A stretch of 64,000 bases of DNA from contig NZ_JAHRCU010000012.1 of NCBI RefSeq assembly GCF_019083995.1, positions 91,513 to 155,512 of the forward strand, given 5' to 3'. Positions 36,271-45,440 of the stretch are shown here, one piece after another. Under the pieces are notes generated by a model. That model was not told the origin of the DNA. It saw only the letters and a list, made by a program, of their open reading frames with translations, and searched no databases. Position 1 is the first letter of the stretch, and each line of letters starts with the position of its first letter. The position numbers and the translations under genes are program-made. The stretch is from Roseococcus sp. SDR. Its GTDB lineage: Bacteria > Pseudomonadota > Alphaproteobacteria > Acetobacterales > Acetobacteraceae.

Positions 36271-37026
36271 ATGCGCTTTCGCATTCTCGCGGCCATCGCC
36301 CCGGCGATGGCCGTTTTCGTTTCCTTCGGCGCCGCCGCACAGGACCGTTCGGCCTGGCGGCTCGACCTCGAATCCGGCGCGACCTTCCAGACCAAGAACC
36401 AGGTCCGCAACCCCGGTAACACCGGCACGCAATTCAACCTGAACGCGCTGCAGGGCGACCCGGTCTCGCCCTTCTTCCGCGCCACGCTGGCCTGGGATCC
36501 GTGGGAGCGGCATGGCTTCCTGGTGGCCTACCAGTATCTGCGCAATGAGGGCTCGGGCACGCTGCTGGGCCCCACCAACTTCGCCAACACCACCTTCGCC
36601 CCGGGTGTCCGCACCACGGGCGATTACCGCTTCGACACCTGGCACGCGACCTATCGCTACACGCTGGTGCAGACGCCCGATTTCCGCCTGCGCGTCGGCC
36701 TCACCGGCCTGATCCGCGATGCCGAAATCCGCCTCAGCCAGAACGGCATCACCCGCGCTGATTCCAATGTGGGCTTCGTGCCGCTGCTGCATGCGAGCTT
36801 CGACTGGCGCGTGGCCCCGCGCCTCAGCCTGATGGGCGAGGTGGATGGCCTCGCCGCCTCCCAGGGCAGCGCGGTGGATCTCGGCCTGCGCGCGGGTTTC
36901 GACCTGACGCCGCAATGGCAGGCGACGCTGGGCTGGCGCATGCTGACCGGCGGTGTGGACAATGACACGACCTACAACTTCGCCACCTTCCAGACCATCA
37001 CGGCGGGTGTGGCCTATCGCTTCTGA
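36271..37026 (+). CDS. Outer-membrane beta-barrel protein of unknown function
   Basis: A 251-residue protein with a Sec signal peptide (about 1-24, ending GAAAQ), followed by alternating amphipathic strands and a C-terminal aromatic residue (TITAGVAYRF), as expected of an outer-membrane barrel. AGGGGG precedes the ATG. It lies between fdhC and mobB in the same direction, but nothing specific ties it to formate metabolism. I do not recognise a named family. Confidence 0.75.
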   Translation: MRFRILAAIAPAMAVFVSFGAAAQDRSAWRLDLESGATFQTKNQVRNPGNTGTQFNLNALQGDPVSPFFRATLAWDPWERHGFLVAYQYLRNEGSGTLLGPTNFANTTFAPGVRTTGDYRFDTWHATYRYTLVQTPDFRLRVGLTGLIRDAEIRLSQNGITRADSNVGFVPLLHASFDWRVAPRLSLMGEVDGLAASQGSAVDLGLRAGFDLTPQWQATLGWRMLTGGVDNDTTYNFATFQTITAGVAYRF

Positions 37027-37070
37027 CGCGCATGCTTGACGCGCCGCGCCTGGGGGGTTGAAAGGCCCCC

Positions 37071-37571
37071 ATGCGCATCATCGGCCTTGCGGGATGGAGC
37101 GGCGCGGGCAAGACCACGCTGCTCACCCGGCTCATTCCGGAATTGCGGGGGCGGGGGCTTCGCGTCTCCACCCTCAAGCACGCGCATCATGAATTCGACG
37201 TGGACAAGCCGGGCAAGGATTCCTTCGAGCATCGCGCGGCCGGCGCAGCGCAGGTGCTGGTGGCCTCCGCGAAACGCTGGGCGCTGATGACCGAGCATCG
37301 CGACGCGCCGGAACCGGGGCTGGCGGAACTGCTGACGCATCTCTCCCCGGTGGACCTTGTCCTCGTCGAGGGTTTCAAGCGCGAGGCGCATCCGAAGATC
37401 GAGATCCATCGCGCCGCCAACGGCAAGCCCTGGCTGCATCCGGGCGATCCCTGCATCGGCCTGGTGGCGAGCGATGTGGCGCCGCCGCCCGGCGCGCCTG
37501 GCTGGGTGCATCTGGATGACATTCCCAGCATCGCGGATGCCGCGCTGCGCCTCGCCATCGACTGGCCCTGA
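37071..37571 (+). CDS. mobB: Molybdopterin-guanine dinucleotide biosynthesis protein MobB
   Basis: GTP-binding adaptor that assists MobA in forming the MGD cofactor used by formate dehydrogenase. The 166-residue protein has P-loop GWSGAGKTT at 8-16, LKHAHHEFDVDKPGKDS and VLVEGFKREAHPKIE, all characteristic of MobB. It lies 3 bp before moeA and downstream of the fdh operon, consistent with cofactor supply for that enzyme. mobA is not in the window. Confidence 0.95.
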   Translation: MRIIGLAGWSGAGKTTLLTRLIPELRGRGLRVSTLKHAHHEFDVDKPGKDSFEHRAAGAAQVLVASAKRWALMTEHRDAPEPGLAELLTHLSPVDLVLVEGFKREAHPKIEIHRAANGKPWLHPGDPCIGLVASDVAPPPGAPGWVHLDDIPSIADAALRLAIDWP

Positions 37572-37574
37572 CCC

Positions 37575-38822
37575 ATGGCGCAGCTCTCCGATGACTGCTT
37601 TGCCTTCGGCGGCCCGCTGCTCACGGTGGAGCAGGCGCAAGCGCTGATCCTGGAGCGCGTGGCGCCGCTGCCGGGCGTGGAGCCCGTGCCGCTGCGCGCG
37701 GCACTCGGCCGCGTCCTGGCCGCGCCGCTGGTGGCGCAAACGCCGCTGCCGCCCTTCTTCAACTCGGCGGTGGATGGCTATGCCTTCCGCCATGCCGACC
37801 TCGCGCCCCAGGGCGAGACGCGCCTCACGCTCGCCGGGCGCATCGCCGCCGGGCATGCGGGCCAGGCCGTCACGCCCGGCACCGCCGCGCGCATCTTCAC
37901 CGGTGCCCCCATGCCCGAGGGCGCGGACACGGTGATGATGCAGGAGGATGCGCGGCTCGAGGGCGACGCGTTGCTGCTCCCGCCCGGCCTGAAGCGCGGC
38001 GCCAATGCCCGCCCCGCCGGCGAGGATGTCGCTGCTGGCAGCGAGGCCCTGCCCGAGGGCCGCCGCCTGCGCGCGCCCGAACTCGGCCTCGCCGCCGCGC
38101 TGGGCTTCGCCGCGCTGCCGGTGCGCCCCTTGCTGCGCGTGGGCGTGTTTTCCACGGGCGATGAACTCGCCTCACCCGGCGCTGCCCTCGGCCCGGCGCA
38201 GACCTTCGACAGCAACCGCTTCACGCTGATGGCCATGCTGGCGCGCCTGCCCGTGCAGGTGACCGACCTCGGCATCCTGCCCGACCGCGCCGACGCCACC
38301 GCGCGCGCGCTGGAAGAGGCCGCCGCGACACAGGACTTGCTGGTCACCTCCGGCGGTGTCTCGACCGGCGAGGAGGATCACGTCCGCGCTGCCATCGAGG
38401 GCGCGGGCAAGCTCGTCTTCTGGCGCCTCGCCGTGAAGCCGGGGCGCCCGGCCGCGATGGGCGTGGTGAATGGCGTGCCCATGGTGGGGCTGCCCGGCAA
38501 TCCGGTGGCCGCCGTCGTCACCTTCCTGCATCTGGTGCGGCCACTCGCCCTGCGCCTCGCCGGCGCCGCGCCCGAGGCGCTGCTGCGCGTCCCCGCCATC
38601 AGCGGCTTCGCCTACCGCAAGAAGCAGGGCCGGCGCGAATATGTGCGCGTGACGCTGGCTGAGACCGAATCCGGCCTCGTCGCCCAGAAATTCCCGCGCG
38701 AGGGGGCTGGCCTGCTCACCTCGCTGACGCAATCCGACGGTTTCGCGGAGCTGCCCGAGAGCGTCACGGAACTGGCGCCGGGCGAAGCCATCCGCATCCT
38801 CCCCTTCGCCGCGATCTTCTGA
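37575..38822 (+). CDS. moeA: Molybdopterin molybdenumtransferase MoeA
   Basis: Inserts molybdate into adenylylated molybdopterin. The 415-residue protein has the family's FFNSAVDGYAFR, the MoCF-like domain with VFSTGDELASPG and TSGGVSTGEEDHVRAAIE, then LPGNPVAAVVTF and a C-terminal beta domain. It starts 3 bp after mobB, so the two cofactor genes are coupled, and both serve the formate dehydrogenase encoded upstream. Confidence 0.96.
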   Translation: MAQLSDDCFAFGGPLLTVEQAQALILERVAPLPGVEPVPLRAALGRVLAAPLVAQTPLPPFFNSAVDGYAFRHADLAPQGETRLTLAGRIAAGHAGQAVTPGTAARIFTGAPMPEGADTVMMQEDARLEGDALLLPPGLKRGANARPAGEDVAAGSEALPEGRRLRAPELGLAAALGFAALPVRPLLRVGVFSTGDELASPGAALGPAQTFDSNRFTLMAMLARLPVQVTDLGILPDRADATARALEEAAATQDLLVTSGGVSTGEEDHVRAAIEGAGKLVFWRLAVKPGRPAAMGVVNGVPMVGLPGNPVAAVVTFLHLVRPLALRLAGAAPEALLRVPAISGFAYRKKQGRREYVRVTLAETESGLVAQKFPREGAGLLTSLTQSDGFAELPESVTELAPGEAIRILPFAAIF

Positions 38823-38904
38823 TCTACTCCCTTCGAAGGAGCATGATCCGCTGAGGTGGAACACCGAAGCGGTGAATCATCCTCCCAACAATGGGGGAAA
38901 CGCA

Positions 38905-39657
38905 GTGACCGAACATGTGCTGACCGAGCGCCACGGCGCCGTCATGACCATCCGCCTCAACCGGCCGGAGAAGAAGAACGCCCTGACGCGCGACATGTAT
39001 CGCGGCATGGCCGCCGGGCTGCACGCCGCCGCCGCCGAGGATGCCGTGCATGTCGTGCTGCTGGCCGGCGGTGCTGATTTCACCGCGGGCAACGACATCG
39101 GCGACTTCGCCAAGGCCGGCGAGCGCGACCCGAAGGACCCCGGCGCGGCCTTCGATTTCCTCGAGGCCATCCTCGCCTTCCAGAAGCCCGTCGTCGCCGC
39201 CGTGCGCGGCAATGCGGTGGGCATCGGCACCACCATGCTGCTGCATTGCGACGTGGTGGTGGCCAGCGAGACGGCGCGGCTGATGATGCCCTTCACGCGC
39301 CTCGCCCTCTGCCCCGAGGCCGGCTCCTCGCTGCTCATGCCGGCCCGCGTCGGTCCTGCCATCGCCAATTGGTGGCTGCTGGCCAGCGCCGGCTTCAGCG
39401 GCGCCGATGCCGCCGCCGCCGGCCTCGCCACGCGCGCCGTGGCCGATGACGAGGTGGAGGCGACGGCGGCGCAGATGGCGGCCACGCTGGCCGCGCTCCC
39501 GCCCGGCTCGGTGCAGGAATCCAAGCGCCTGATCCGCGCGCCGCATCTGGACGCCGTGAAGGCCGCGATGGCGGCGGAGCGCGTGAGCTTCGGCGAAAGG
39601 CTGCGTAGCCCGGAGGCGCAGGCGGCCTTTGCTGGATTTCTGAAAAAGGCGGGCTGA
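38905..39657 (+). CDS. Enoyl-CoA hydratase/isomerase family protein
   Basis: Crotonase-fold protein of 250 residues, complete. The oxyanion-hole segments are GADFTAGNDIGDF and RGNAVGIGTTML. The region that carries the catalytic Glu of hydratases reads LALCPEAGSSLLMP, so hydratase or isomerase activity is plausible. The start is GTG at 38905 with GGGGG upstream; a GTG at 38872 would add 11 poorly conserved residues. The exact substrate is unknown. It converges on rdgB across an array of hairpins. Confidence 0.88.
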   Translation: MTEHVLTERHGAVMTIRLNRPEKKNALTRDMYRGMAAGLHAAAAEDAVHVVLLAGGADFTAGNDIGDFAKAGERDPKDPGAAFDFLEAILAFQKPVVAAVRGNAVGIGTTMLLHCDVVVASETARLMMPFTRLALCPEAGSSLLMPARVGPAIANWWLLASAGFSGADAAAAGLATRAVADDEVEATAAQMAATLAALPPGSVQESKRLIRAPHLDAVKAAMAAERVSFGERLRSPEAQAAFAGFLKKAG

Positions 39658-39664
39658 ACGCCCT

Positions 39665-39780
39665 GCGAGAGGGCTTTGCCCTCTCGCGCTCACCCACCAG
39701 GAAACAAGTTTCCTGGACCTTCATCAAAGATGGGTGCAGGGAACGAGTTCCCTGCCGGGGTCGAGGGGCAGAGCCCCTCG
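39665..39780. repeat. Four-hairpin repeat array (family B, copy 2, extended)
   Basis: The first two hairpins repeat those after acnA: arms GCGAGAGGGC/GCCCTCTCGC at 39665-39687 and CCAGGAAAC/GTTTCCTGG at 39697-39716, the latter with loop AA instead of CCG. Two more follow: GCAGGGAAC/GTTCCCTGC at 39736-39755 and CGAGGGGC/GCCCCTCG at 39762-39780. Together they fill the convergent gap between the enoyl-CoA hydratase gene and rdgB. Confidence 0.85.
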
Positions 39781-39781
39781 C

Positions 39782-40381
39782 TTACGCCAAGCAACCTCTG
39801 GCCAGCGCGGCGAAGGCCCGCGCCCGGTGGCTGTGCCGCGCTTTCTCCTCCGGCGTCATCTCGCCGAAGGTCAGCACCGCGCCATCCGGCACGAACATCG
39901 GATCATAGCCGAAGCCCTGCGCGCCGCGCGGCGGCGCCACCCAATGCCCGGCGCAGATGCCTTCGAAGGCTTCGGTATGGCCATCCGGCCAGGCCAGCAC
40001 CAGCACGGCGACAAAGGCGCAGCGCCGCCGCGCGCTGCGATCCTCGGCGGCGATGCGCGCCATGGCGGCGGCATAGTCGCGCGTGCCATCCGGCCGCATC
40101 GCCCAATCGGCGGTGTAGACGCCGGGCGCGCCGCCCAGCGCGGCGACCGCCACGCCGCTGTCATCCGCCAGCGCCGGCAGGCCGGTGGCGCGCGTCGCGG
40201 CCAGCGCTTTGATCGTGGCGTTCTCGATGAAGGTCGTGCCCGTCTCCGCCGGCTCGGGCAGGCCGAGCGCGCCGGCGGAGGTCAGCTCCAGGCCATGCGG
40301 CGCCAGCAGCGCGGAGAATTCGCGCAGCTTGCCCGCATTGTGGCTGGCGAGAACCAGCCGGCCCGGCGCGAGTTTCCTCAC
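39782..40381 (-). CDS. rdgB: XTP/dITP diphosphatase RdgB
   Basis: House-cleaning enzyme that hydrolyses non-canonical purine nucleotides (dITP, XTP) to monophosphates. The 199-residue protein shows all family motifs: [31 protein letters not shown] and a late SHRARAF. The start is GTG overlapping the rph stop by 4 bp (GTGA), the common alphaproteobacterial pair. Confidence 0.96.
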   Translation of the reverse strand: MRKLAPGRLVLASHNAGKLREFSALLAPHGLELTSAGALGLPEPAETGTTFIENATIKALAATRATGLPALADDSGVAVAALGGAPGVYTADWAMRPDGTRDYAAAMARIAAEDRSARRRCAFVAVLVLAWPDGHTEAFEGICAGHWVAPPRGAQGFGYDPMFVPDGAVLTFGEMTPEEKARHSHRARAFAALARGCLA

Positions 40382-41094
40382 AGCCCCACGGCGGCCTTCT
40401 GCGCCGCCACCAGCTGCGCCACGCCGTCGCGGGCCATGTCGAGCATCGCCAGGAACTGCGCCTCGCTGAAAGGCGCGCCCTCCGCCGTGGCCTGCACCTC
40501 GATCAGGTTGCCATTGCCGGCGAGCACGAAGTTGGCGTCGGCATCCGCCGTGCTGTCCTCGGCATAGTCGAGGTCAATGATCGCCTCGCCATTCGCAATC
40601 CCGCAGGAAATCGCGGCGACATGATCCGTCAGCGGAATCGCGCTCAGGATGTTGTTGCGCCTGGCGTGCTGGAAGGCCAGGTGCAGCGCGACCCAGGCGC
40701 CGGTGATGGCGGCGCAGCGCGTGCCGGCATCGGCGTTGATCACGTCGCAATCCAGCGTCACGGTCATCTCGCCCATCGCCTTGCGGTCGGTCACGGCGCG
40801 GAGCGAACGGCCGATCAGGCGCTGGATTTCCTGCGTGCGGCCGGACTGCTTGCCGCGCGCCGCCTCACGGTCGCCGCGCGTGTGGGTGGCGCGCGGCAGC
40901 ATGCCGTATTCGGCCGTCACCCAGCCCAGGCCCTGGTTGCGCAGGAAGGGCGGCACGCGCGCCTCCAGGCTGGCGGCGCACAGGACCTCGGTGTTGCCCA
41001 TGCGGATGAGGCAGGAGCCCTCCGCATGCTTGGCGATGCCGGTTTCGATGGAGATCGGGCGCAGGGCGTCGGGGGCGCGGCCGGATGGGCGCAT
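40378..41094 (-). CDS. rph: Ribonuclease PH
   Basis: Phosphorolytic 3'-to-5' exoribonuclease that trims tRNA 3' ends. The 238-residue protein begins [14 protein letters not shown] and contains [25 protein letters not shown] and [17 protein letters not shown], all typical. The ATG at 41094 has AAAGGA at correct distance; the ATG at 41103 would leave no spacing. It is divergent from hrcA. Confidence 0.96.
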   Translation of the reverse strand: MRPSGRAPDALRPISIETGIAKHAEGSCLIRMGNTEVLCAASLEARVPPFLRNQGLGWVTAEYGMLPRATHTRGDREAARGKQSGRTQEIQRLIGRSLRAVTDRKAMGEMTVTLDCDVINADAGTRCAAITGAWVALHLAFQHARRNNILSAIPLTDHVAAISCGIANGEAIIDLDYAEDSTADADANFVLAGNGNLIEVQATAEGAPFSEAQFLAMLDMARDGVAQLVAAQKAAVGL

Positions 41095-41212
41095 GGTGGG
41101 CATTCCTTTTGGCGTTCTGCCGCGGCACTCAGCACAAGCGGGCCCGCATGACCAGGGGCGGAGCTGGGAAGGTTGACCAAAGGGCCCCGGATAACCAAGC
41201 TTAGTCCCAGCG

Positions 41213-42289
41213 ATGCACACCCCCTTGAAGACACCCCTCGTCGCGGTGCCGAGTATCGCCACCAGCGCCCTGGACCCCCGCTCGACGGCAGTGCTGCGCG
41301 AGCTGGTGGAGGTCTATGTCGCGACCGGCGAGCCCGTGGGCAGCCGCACCCTCTCGCGCCGCCTGCCGCTGAACCTCTCGCCCGCCTCCATCCGCAATGT
41401 GATGGCGGATCTGGAAGAGGCCGGTCTGCTCTACGCGCCGCACACCAGCGCCGGCCGCCTGCCGACGCAGCAGGGCCTGCGCCTTTTCGTGGATGGCTTG
41501 CTCGAATTCGGCGACCTGGCCGAGGAGGAGCGCGCCGAGATCGCCGCCCGCTGCGCCGCGCATGGACGCTCGCTCCAGGACACGCTGGCGGAAGCCGGGC
41601 AGATGCTCTCGGGCCTCGCGGGTGCGGCCGGCCTCGTCGTGGCGCCCAAGGGCGAGGCGCCGCTGCGCCATATCGAATTCGTGCCCTTGGGCCCCGGCCG
41701 CGCGCTGGTGGTGCTGGTGCAGGGCGATGGCCGCGTCGAGAACCGCGTCATCGAGGTGCCGCCCGGCCTGCCGCCCTCGGCGCTGGTGCAGGCCGGCAAC
41801 TACCTGAACGCCCGCCTCTCCGAGCGCACGCTGGATGAGACGCGCGCCAATGTGATGGCCGAGATCGCGGCCAACCGTACCGCGCTGGACGCGCTGACCA
41901 CCCAGGTGGTGGAGGCCGGGATGGCGACCTGGGCGGGCGGAGGAAGTGGTTCCCTGATCCTGCGCGGTCAGGCGCGGCTGCTGGAGAACATGGAGAACCT
42001 GGCCCGCGTGCAGGAAATCCAGGCGCTGTTCGAGCGGCTGGAGGCACAGGAAACCACGCTCAAGCTGCTGGAACTCGCCCAGCGCGGCGAGGGCGTGCAG
42101 ATCTTCATCGGCGCCGAAAGCGGCATCTTCTCCACGGCCGGGCTTTCGGTGGTGGTGGCCCCCTTCCGCAATGGGCAGGAGAAGATCGTGGGTGCCATCG
42201 GCGTGATCGGCCCCTCGCGCATCAACTATGGCCGCGTGATCCCGGTGGTGGACTACACCGCGCGGGTCATTGGCCGGCTGCTGGGTTGA
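41213..42289 (+). CDS. hrcA: Heat-inducible transcription repressor HrcA
   Basis: Repressor that binds CIRCE elements upstream of chaperone genes. The 358-residue protein has an N-terminal winged-helix domain ([20 protein letters not shown], then [19 protein letters not shown] and [12 protein letters not shown]) and the C-terminal HrcA domain. No CIRCE element was found in this window, so its targets are elsewhere. It precedes grpE by 31 bp. TTGACC at 41173-41178 could be a -35 box, but I see no good -10. Confidence 0.96.
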   Translation: MHTPLKTPLVAVPSIATSALDPRSTAVLRELVEVYVATGEPVGSRTLSRRLPLNLSPASIRNVMADLEEAGLLYAPHTSAGRLPTQQGLRLFVDGLLEFGDLAEEERAEIAARCAAHGRSLQDTLAEAGQMLSGLAGAAGLVVAPKGEAPLRHIEFVPLGPGRALVVLVQGDGRVENRVIEVPPGLPPSALVQAGNYLNARLSERTLDETRANVMAEIAANRTALDALTTQVVEAGMATWAGGGSGSLILRGQARLLENMENLARVQEIQALFERLEAQETTLKLLELAQRGEGVQIFIGAESGIFSTAGLSVVVAPFRNGQEKIVGAIGVIGPSRINYGRVIPVVDYTARVIGRLLG

Positions 42290-42320
42290 TCCCGCGCCGC
42301 CACGCGCCTACCTCTTTGCC

Positions 42321-42872
42321 ATGAGCGAACAACCCAACCCAACCCCGGCCGAAGCCGCGCCGGAGACCCCTGACGCGCCCCCGCCCGCCCCCACCCCCGA
42401 GGAGCGCATCGCCGCCCTCGAGGCCGAGCTGGCCGAGATGAAGGACCGCTGGCTGCGCGCCGAGGCCGAGGTCCAGAACGTCCGCAACCGCGGCAAGGAT
42501 GAGGTGGAGAAGGCGCGCAACTACGCCGTGCAGAAATTCGCCACCGACATGACGGAAGTGGCGGAAAACCTGCGGCGTGGCCTGGACCTCCTCCCCAAGG
42601 CCGAAGAGGGCGAGGCCGAGATCATCGGCAAGATGCGCGGCGGCTTCGAGGGCGTGGAGCGCTTCCTGCTGCAGCGCCTGGAAACCCATGGCGTGCATCG
42701 CAAGCCGGCCGAGGGCCAGCCCTTCGACCCCGAGCTGCACCAGGCGATGAGCGAAGCCCCCGCGCCGGAAGGCGTGGAGCCCGGCACCGTGCTGCAAGCC
42801 TGGACCAGCGCCTGGACGCTGAATGGCCGCTTGCTGAAGCCCGCCATGGTCGTGGTGGCCGGGAAGGGCTGA
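42321..42872 (+). CDS. grpE: Nucleotide exchange factor GrpE
   Basis: Exchange factor for DnaK. The 183-residue protein has an acidic, Pro-rich start, a long coiled-coil helix (ERIAALEAELAEMKDRWLRA, then EVQNVRNRGKDEVEKARNYA) and the C-terminal beta domain (FDPELHQAMSE, PGTVLQAWTSAWTLNGRLLKPAMVVVA). It follows hrcA as in many alphaproteobacteria. dnaK is not adjacent; the next gene is a solute-binding protein. Confidence 0.95.
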   Translation: MSEQPNPTPAEAAPETPDAPPPAPTPEERIAALEAELAEMKDRWLRAEAEVQNVRNRGKDEVEKARNYAVQKFATDMTEVAENLRRGLDLLPKAEEGEAEIIGKMRGGFEGVERFLLQRLETHGVHRKPAEGQPFDPELHQAMSEAPAPEGVEPGTVLQAWTSAWTLNGRLLKPAMVVVAGKG

Positions 42873-42957
42873 ACGCCCTGGCATGAATTTCGCTCCGTTG
42901 GGGGCGCGGCGCCGGATTTCCCCGGTTTCTGCCGCGCCTTTCAGCAGGAGTGAGCCC

Positions 42958-43914
42958 ATGCGCCTGTCCCGCCGCCTGATCCTGGGCACGGCTCTCGCCG
43001 CGCCGGTGACGGTCAGCGCGCAACCGGCCTGGCCCAGCCGCCCGGTGCGCGTCATCAACCCCTATTCGCCCGGCGGCACCACCGATGTGGTGATGCGCCT
43101 GATGAGCGAGCGGCTGGAGCGCGCCTTCGGCCAGCCCTTCGTGGTGGAGGCCAGGCCCGGCGCCGGCGGCTCGGTCGGCACGGCCCAGGCGGCGCAATCG
43201 GCCCCCGACGGCCACACGCTGCTCATCACCAACACCGGGCCGCTCACCGTCGCGCCCACGCTCATGGCCAATATCACCTATCGGCCGGAGAGCTTCACCT
43301 ACATCACCATGTTCGGCGGCGCGCCCATCGTCTGCGCGGTGCGCGCGCAAAGCCCCTACCAGACGATCCAGGACTACGCCGCCGCGGCCCGCGCCCGGCC
43401 GGAGGGGATCAGCTTCGGCAATTCCGGCGCGGGCTCCATCGGGCATCTCGCCGGCATGCTCTTCGAGCAGGCGGTGGGCGTGAAGCTGCTGCACGTGCCC
43501 TTCCGTGGCGCGCCCGAGGCACAGGCGGCGGTGCTCTCCGGCGATGTCACCTCGCTGTGGGACACAATCGGCGCCCATGCCGGCTCGGTGCGGCAGGGCG
43601 CCTTGCGCGCGCTGGCCTTCACCAGCGCCGAGCGCATCAGCATCTTCCCGAATGTGCCGACGGTGCGGGAATCGGGCTTCCCCTCGGTGGTCGCGAACAA
43701 CTGGTTCCTGCTGGCGGGCCCGGCCGGCATCCCGCCCGCCATCGCGGCGCGCATCAACGAAGTGTGCCAGGCCGCGATGCAGGAAGCCGTGGTGCGCGAA
43801 CGCATGGACGCGCTGGGGCTCGCCTCGCTGGGCCAATTGAGCGGGGCGCAGATGCTGGCCTTCGTGGTGGAAGAGACGGCGCGCTGGGCGCCGGTGGCGC
43901 GAGCGGCGGGGTAA
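42958..43914 (+). CDS. Bug/TctC-type substrate-binding protein
   Basis: Periplasmic solute-binding protein of the tripartite tricarboxylate transporter family, 318 residues. It has an RR-containing signal peptide (MRLSRRLILGTALAAPVTVS), then the family start PSRPVRVINPYSPGGTTDVV and the NRPGAGG-like EARPGAGGSVGT. The ATG at 42958 has GCAGGAG upstream. No TctA or TctB membrane genes are adjacent, so it is an orphan receptor, as is common in Roseomonas and Bordetella relatives. The ligand is unknown. Confidence 0.92.
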   Translation: MRLSRRLILGTALAAPVTVSAQPAWPSRPVRVINPYSPGGTTDVVMRLMSERLERAFGQPFVVEARPGAGGSVGTAQAAQSAPDGHTLLITNTGPLTVAPTLMANITYRPESFTYITMFGGAPIVCAVRAQSPYQTIQDYAAAARARPEGISFGNSGAGSIGHLAGMLFEQAVGVKLLHVPFRGAPEAQAAVLSGDVTSLWDTIGAHAGSVRQGALRALAFTSAERISIFPNVPTVRESGFPSVVANNWFLLAGPAGIPPAIAARINEVCQAAMQEAVVRERMDALGLASLGQLSGAQMLAFVVEETARWAPVARAAG

Positions 43915-43933
43915 GTAAAAGGGCCTCCGGCGG

Positions 43934-43952
43934 CTGGGGCCATTGGCCCCAG
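43934..43952. terminator. Perfect hairpin after tctC (family C)
   Basis: Arms CTGGGGCC and GGCCCCAG pair around a three-base ATT loop, 20 bp past the tctC stop. There is no T-run. It is in the convergent gap with the ornithine decarboxylase gene. Confidence 0.6.
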
Positions 43953-44101
43953 ACCCCGATTCCTTACTATCTTACGATCTTACCGCCGTGAGACGGGGCC
44001 TTTCGGACAAATGCTCCGGCCCGCGGGGCATGCGGAATGTGACGGATGCGACTGCCAAACAGCCGGCAGACTGTAGGAATTTTTGCCCAGAAAGGCAACG
44101 G

Positions 44102-44128
44102 AAAAAGGCGGCTGGAGCCCCAGCCGCC
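44102..44128 (-). terminator. Intrinsic terminator of the ornithine decarboxylase gene
   Basis: Leftward, 9-bp arms GGCGGCTGG and CCAGCCGCC (44107-44128) with a four-base loop are followed directly by TTTTTC. They lie 18 bp past the decarboxylase stop. This is the only textbook Rho-independent terminator I see in the window. Confidence 0.85.
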
Positions 44129-44145
44129 GAAAGCCTGACCTGCCT

Positions 44146-45276
44146 TCAGATGTAGTGTTCGGCCAGCGGCTCGAAGCCGTTGAACTTCTGGCTCGCATAG
44201 GTCGTCACATAGGCGCCGGTGGCCAGCAGCTCCACGCGGTCCCCGGCGGTCAGCGCCAGCGGCAGACGGTAGTTGCTCTTCTCATAGAGCGTGTCCGTGC
44301 TGTCGCAGGTCGGGCCCGCGATGGTCACGGGACCCTCGGCCGCGCCGTCATGCGGCGTGCGGAAGGCGTATTTGATCGCCTCGCCCTCGGTCTCCGCCAG
44401 GCCGCCGAAGCGGCCGATGTCGAGATAGACCCAGCGCACCGGATCATTCTCGGCCTTGCGGCTGACCAGCACGACCTCGGACGAGACCACGCCCGCATCG
44501 GCCACCAGGAAGCGGCCCGGCTCGATCACGATCTCGGGGATGGCATTGCCGAAATGCTCGGCCATGGCGCCCATGATGGCGGAGCCGAAATCGTCGATCT
44601 CGGGCACTTCCGCCTTGTAGCGCACCGGATAGCCGCCACCGAGATTCACCATGCGGATCTTCACGCCGGCCTCGGCGAGGTCGGTGAAGAGCATGGCGAC
44701 CTTGGCGATCGCCGCCTCATAGGCGACGGTCTTGGTCTGCTGGCTGCCGACATGGAAGGAGAGGCCGAAGGCATCGAGCCCGAGCTCACCCGCGCGGATC
44801 ATGAGCTTGCGCGCCATCTCGACCTCGCAGCCGAACTTGCGGCTGAGCGGCCATTCGGCGCCGTCATTGCCCACCAGGATGCGGCAATAGACGCGGCTGC
44901 CCGGCGCGGAACGCGCGAGCTTCTCCAGCTCCATCTCGCTGTCGAAGGCGAACATGCGCACACCGGCCGCATAGGCGGCGGCGATGTCGCGCTCGCGCTT
45001 GATGGTGTTGCCGTAGGAGATGGAATCCGGCGCGGCGCCCGAGGCCAGGCACATCTCGACCTCCTGGAAGGAGGCGGCGTCGAAGAAGGAGCCGAGCTCC
45101 ACCAGCCGATCGAGGATCGGGGCGGCCGGATTGGCCTTCACGGCGTAATAGATGCGCGCCAGGGGCATCGCCTGCTGGAGGCGGGCGAAGTTGTGCGCGA
45201 CGCGGTCCACATCCAGCACGAGGCAGGGCGTGGCCGGCTGGGTGTCCGCCAGGTAGCGAGCGACCTTGGGGGTCAT
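44146..45276 (-). CDS. Ornithine decarboxylase, PLP fold III type
   Basis: Makes putrescine from ornithine for polyamine synthesis. The 376-residue alanine-racemase-fold protein has the PLP lysine Lys47 (YYAVKANP), phosphate-binding GGGYPVRY, EPGR at 252-255 and the catalytic Cys324 in GPTCDSTDTL, diagnostic of ornithine or lysine/ornithine decarboxylases. The ATG at 45276 gives the family start; a TTG at 45297 is possible. It stands alone, with a strong terminator and a long structured leader. Confidence 0.93.
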   Translation of the reverse strand: MTPKVARYLADTQPATPCLVLDVDRVAHNFARLQQAMPLARIYYAVKANPAAPILDRLVELGSFFDAASFQEVEMCLASGAAPDSISYGNTIKRERDIAAAYAAGVRMFAFDSEMELEKLARSAPGSRVYCRILVGNDGAEWPLSRKFGCEVEMARKLMIRAGELGLDAFGLSFHVGSQQTKTVAYEAAIAKVAMLFTDLAEAGVKIRMVNLGGGYPVRYKAEVPEIDDFGSAIMGAMAEHFGNAIPEIVIEPGRFLVADAGVVSSEVVLVSRKAENDPVRWVYLDIGRFGGLAETEGEAIKYAFRTPHDGAAEGPVTIAGPTCDSTDTLYEKSNYRLPLALTAGDRVELLATGAYVTTYASQKFNGFEPLAEHYI

Positions 45277-45440
45277 CGCACGATACTCCACAAACAAGTG
45301 GAACCGACCCCGTCAGGGGTGGCCCCAGATTGACGAAACGGTCGAACGAACCAGCGACCAGAAGAAGACCGTGGGGTGAGCCACGGGGTTGCCAGAACGC
45401 TTGACGTCGTTGCGTAAACCTTGCGCCGCGGTGGCAAGCC
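45277..45440 (-). promoter_or_regulatory. Structured leader of the ornithine decarboxylase gene (possible speF motif)
   Basis: The region before the decarboxylase start is long and noncoding. Leftward it contains hairpins with arms CCGTGG/CCACGG (+ strand 45382-45397 area) and ACCCC/GGGGT (around 45307-45319). A conserved leader called the speF motif is known upstream of alphaproteobacterial ornithine decarboxylases, so this could be one. I cannot confirm the fold by eye, and the 5' end is unknown. Confidence 0.35.

Noticed and set aside
41173..41206. Promoter before hrcA
   Set aside because: TTGACC is present, but no convincing -10 box was found, so it is not listed as a feature.
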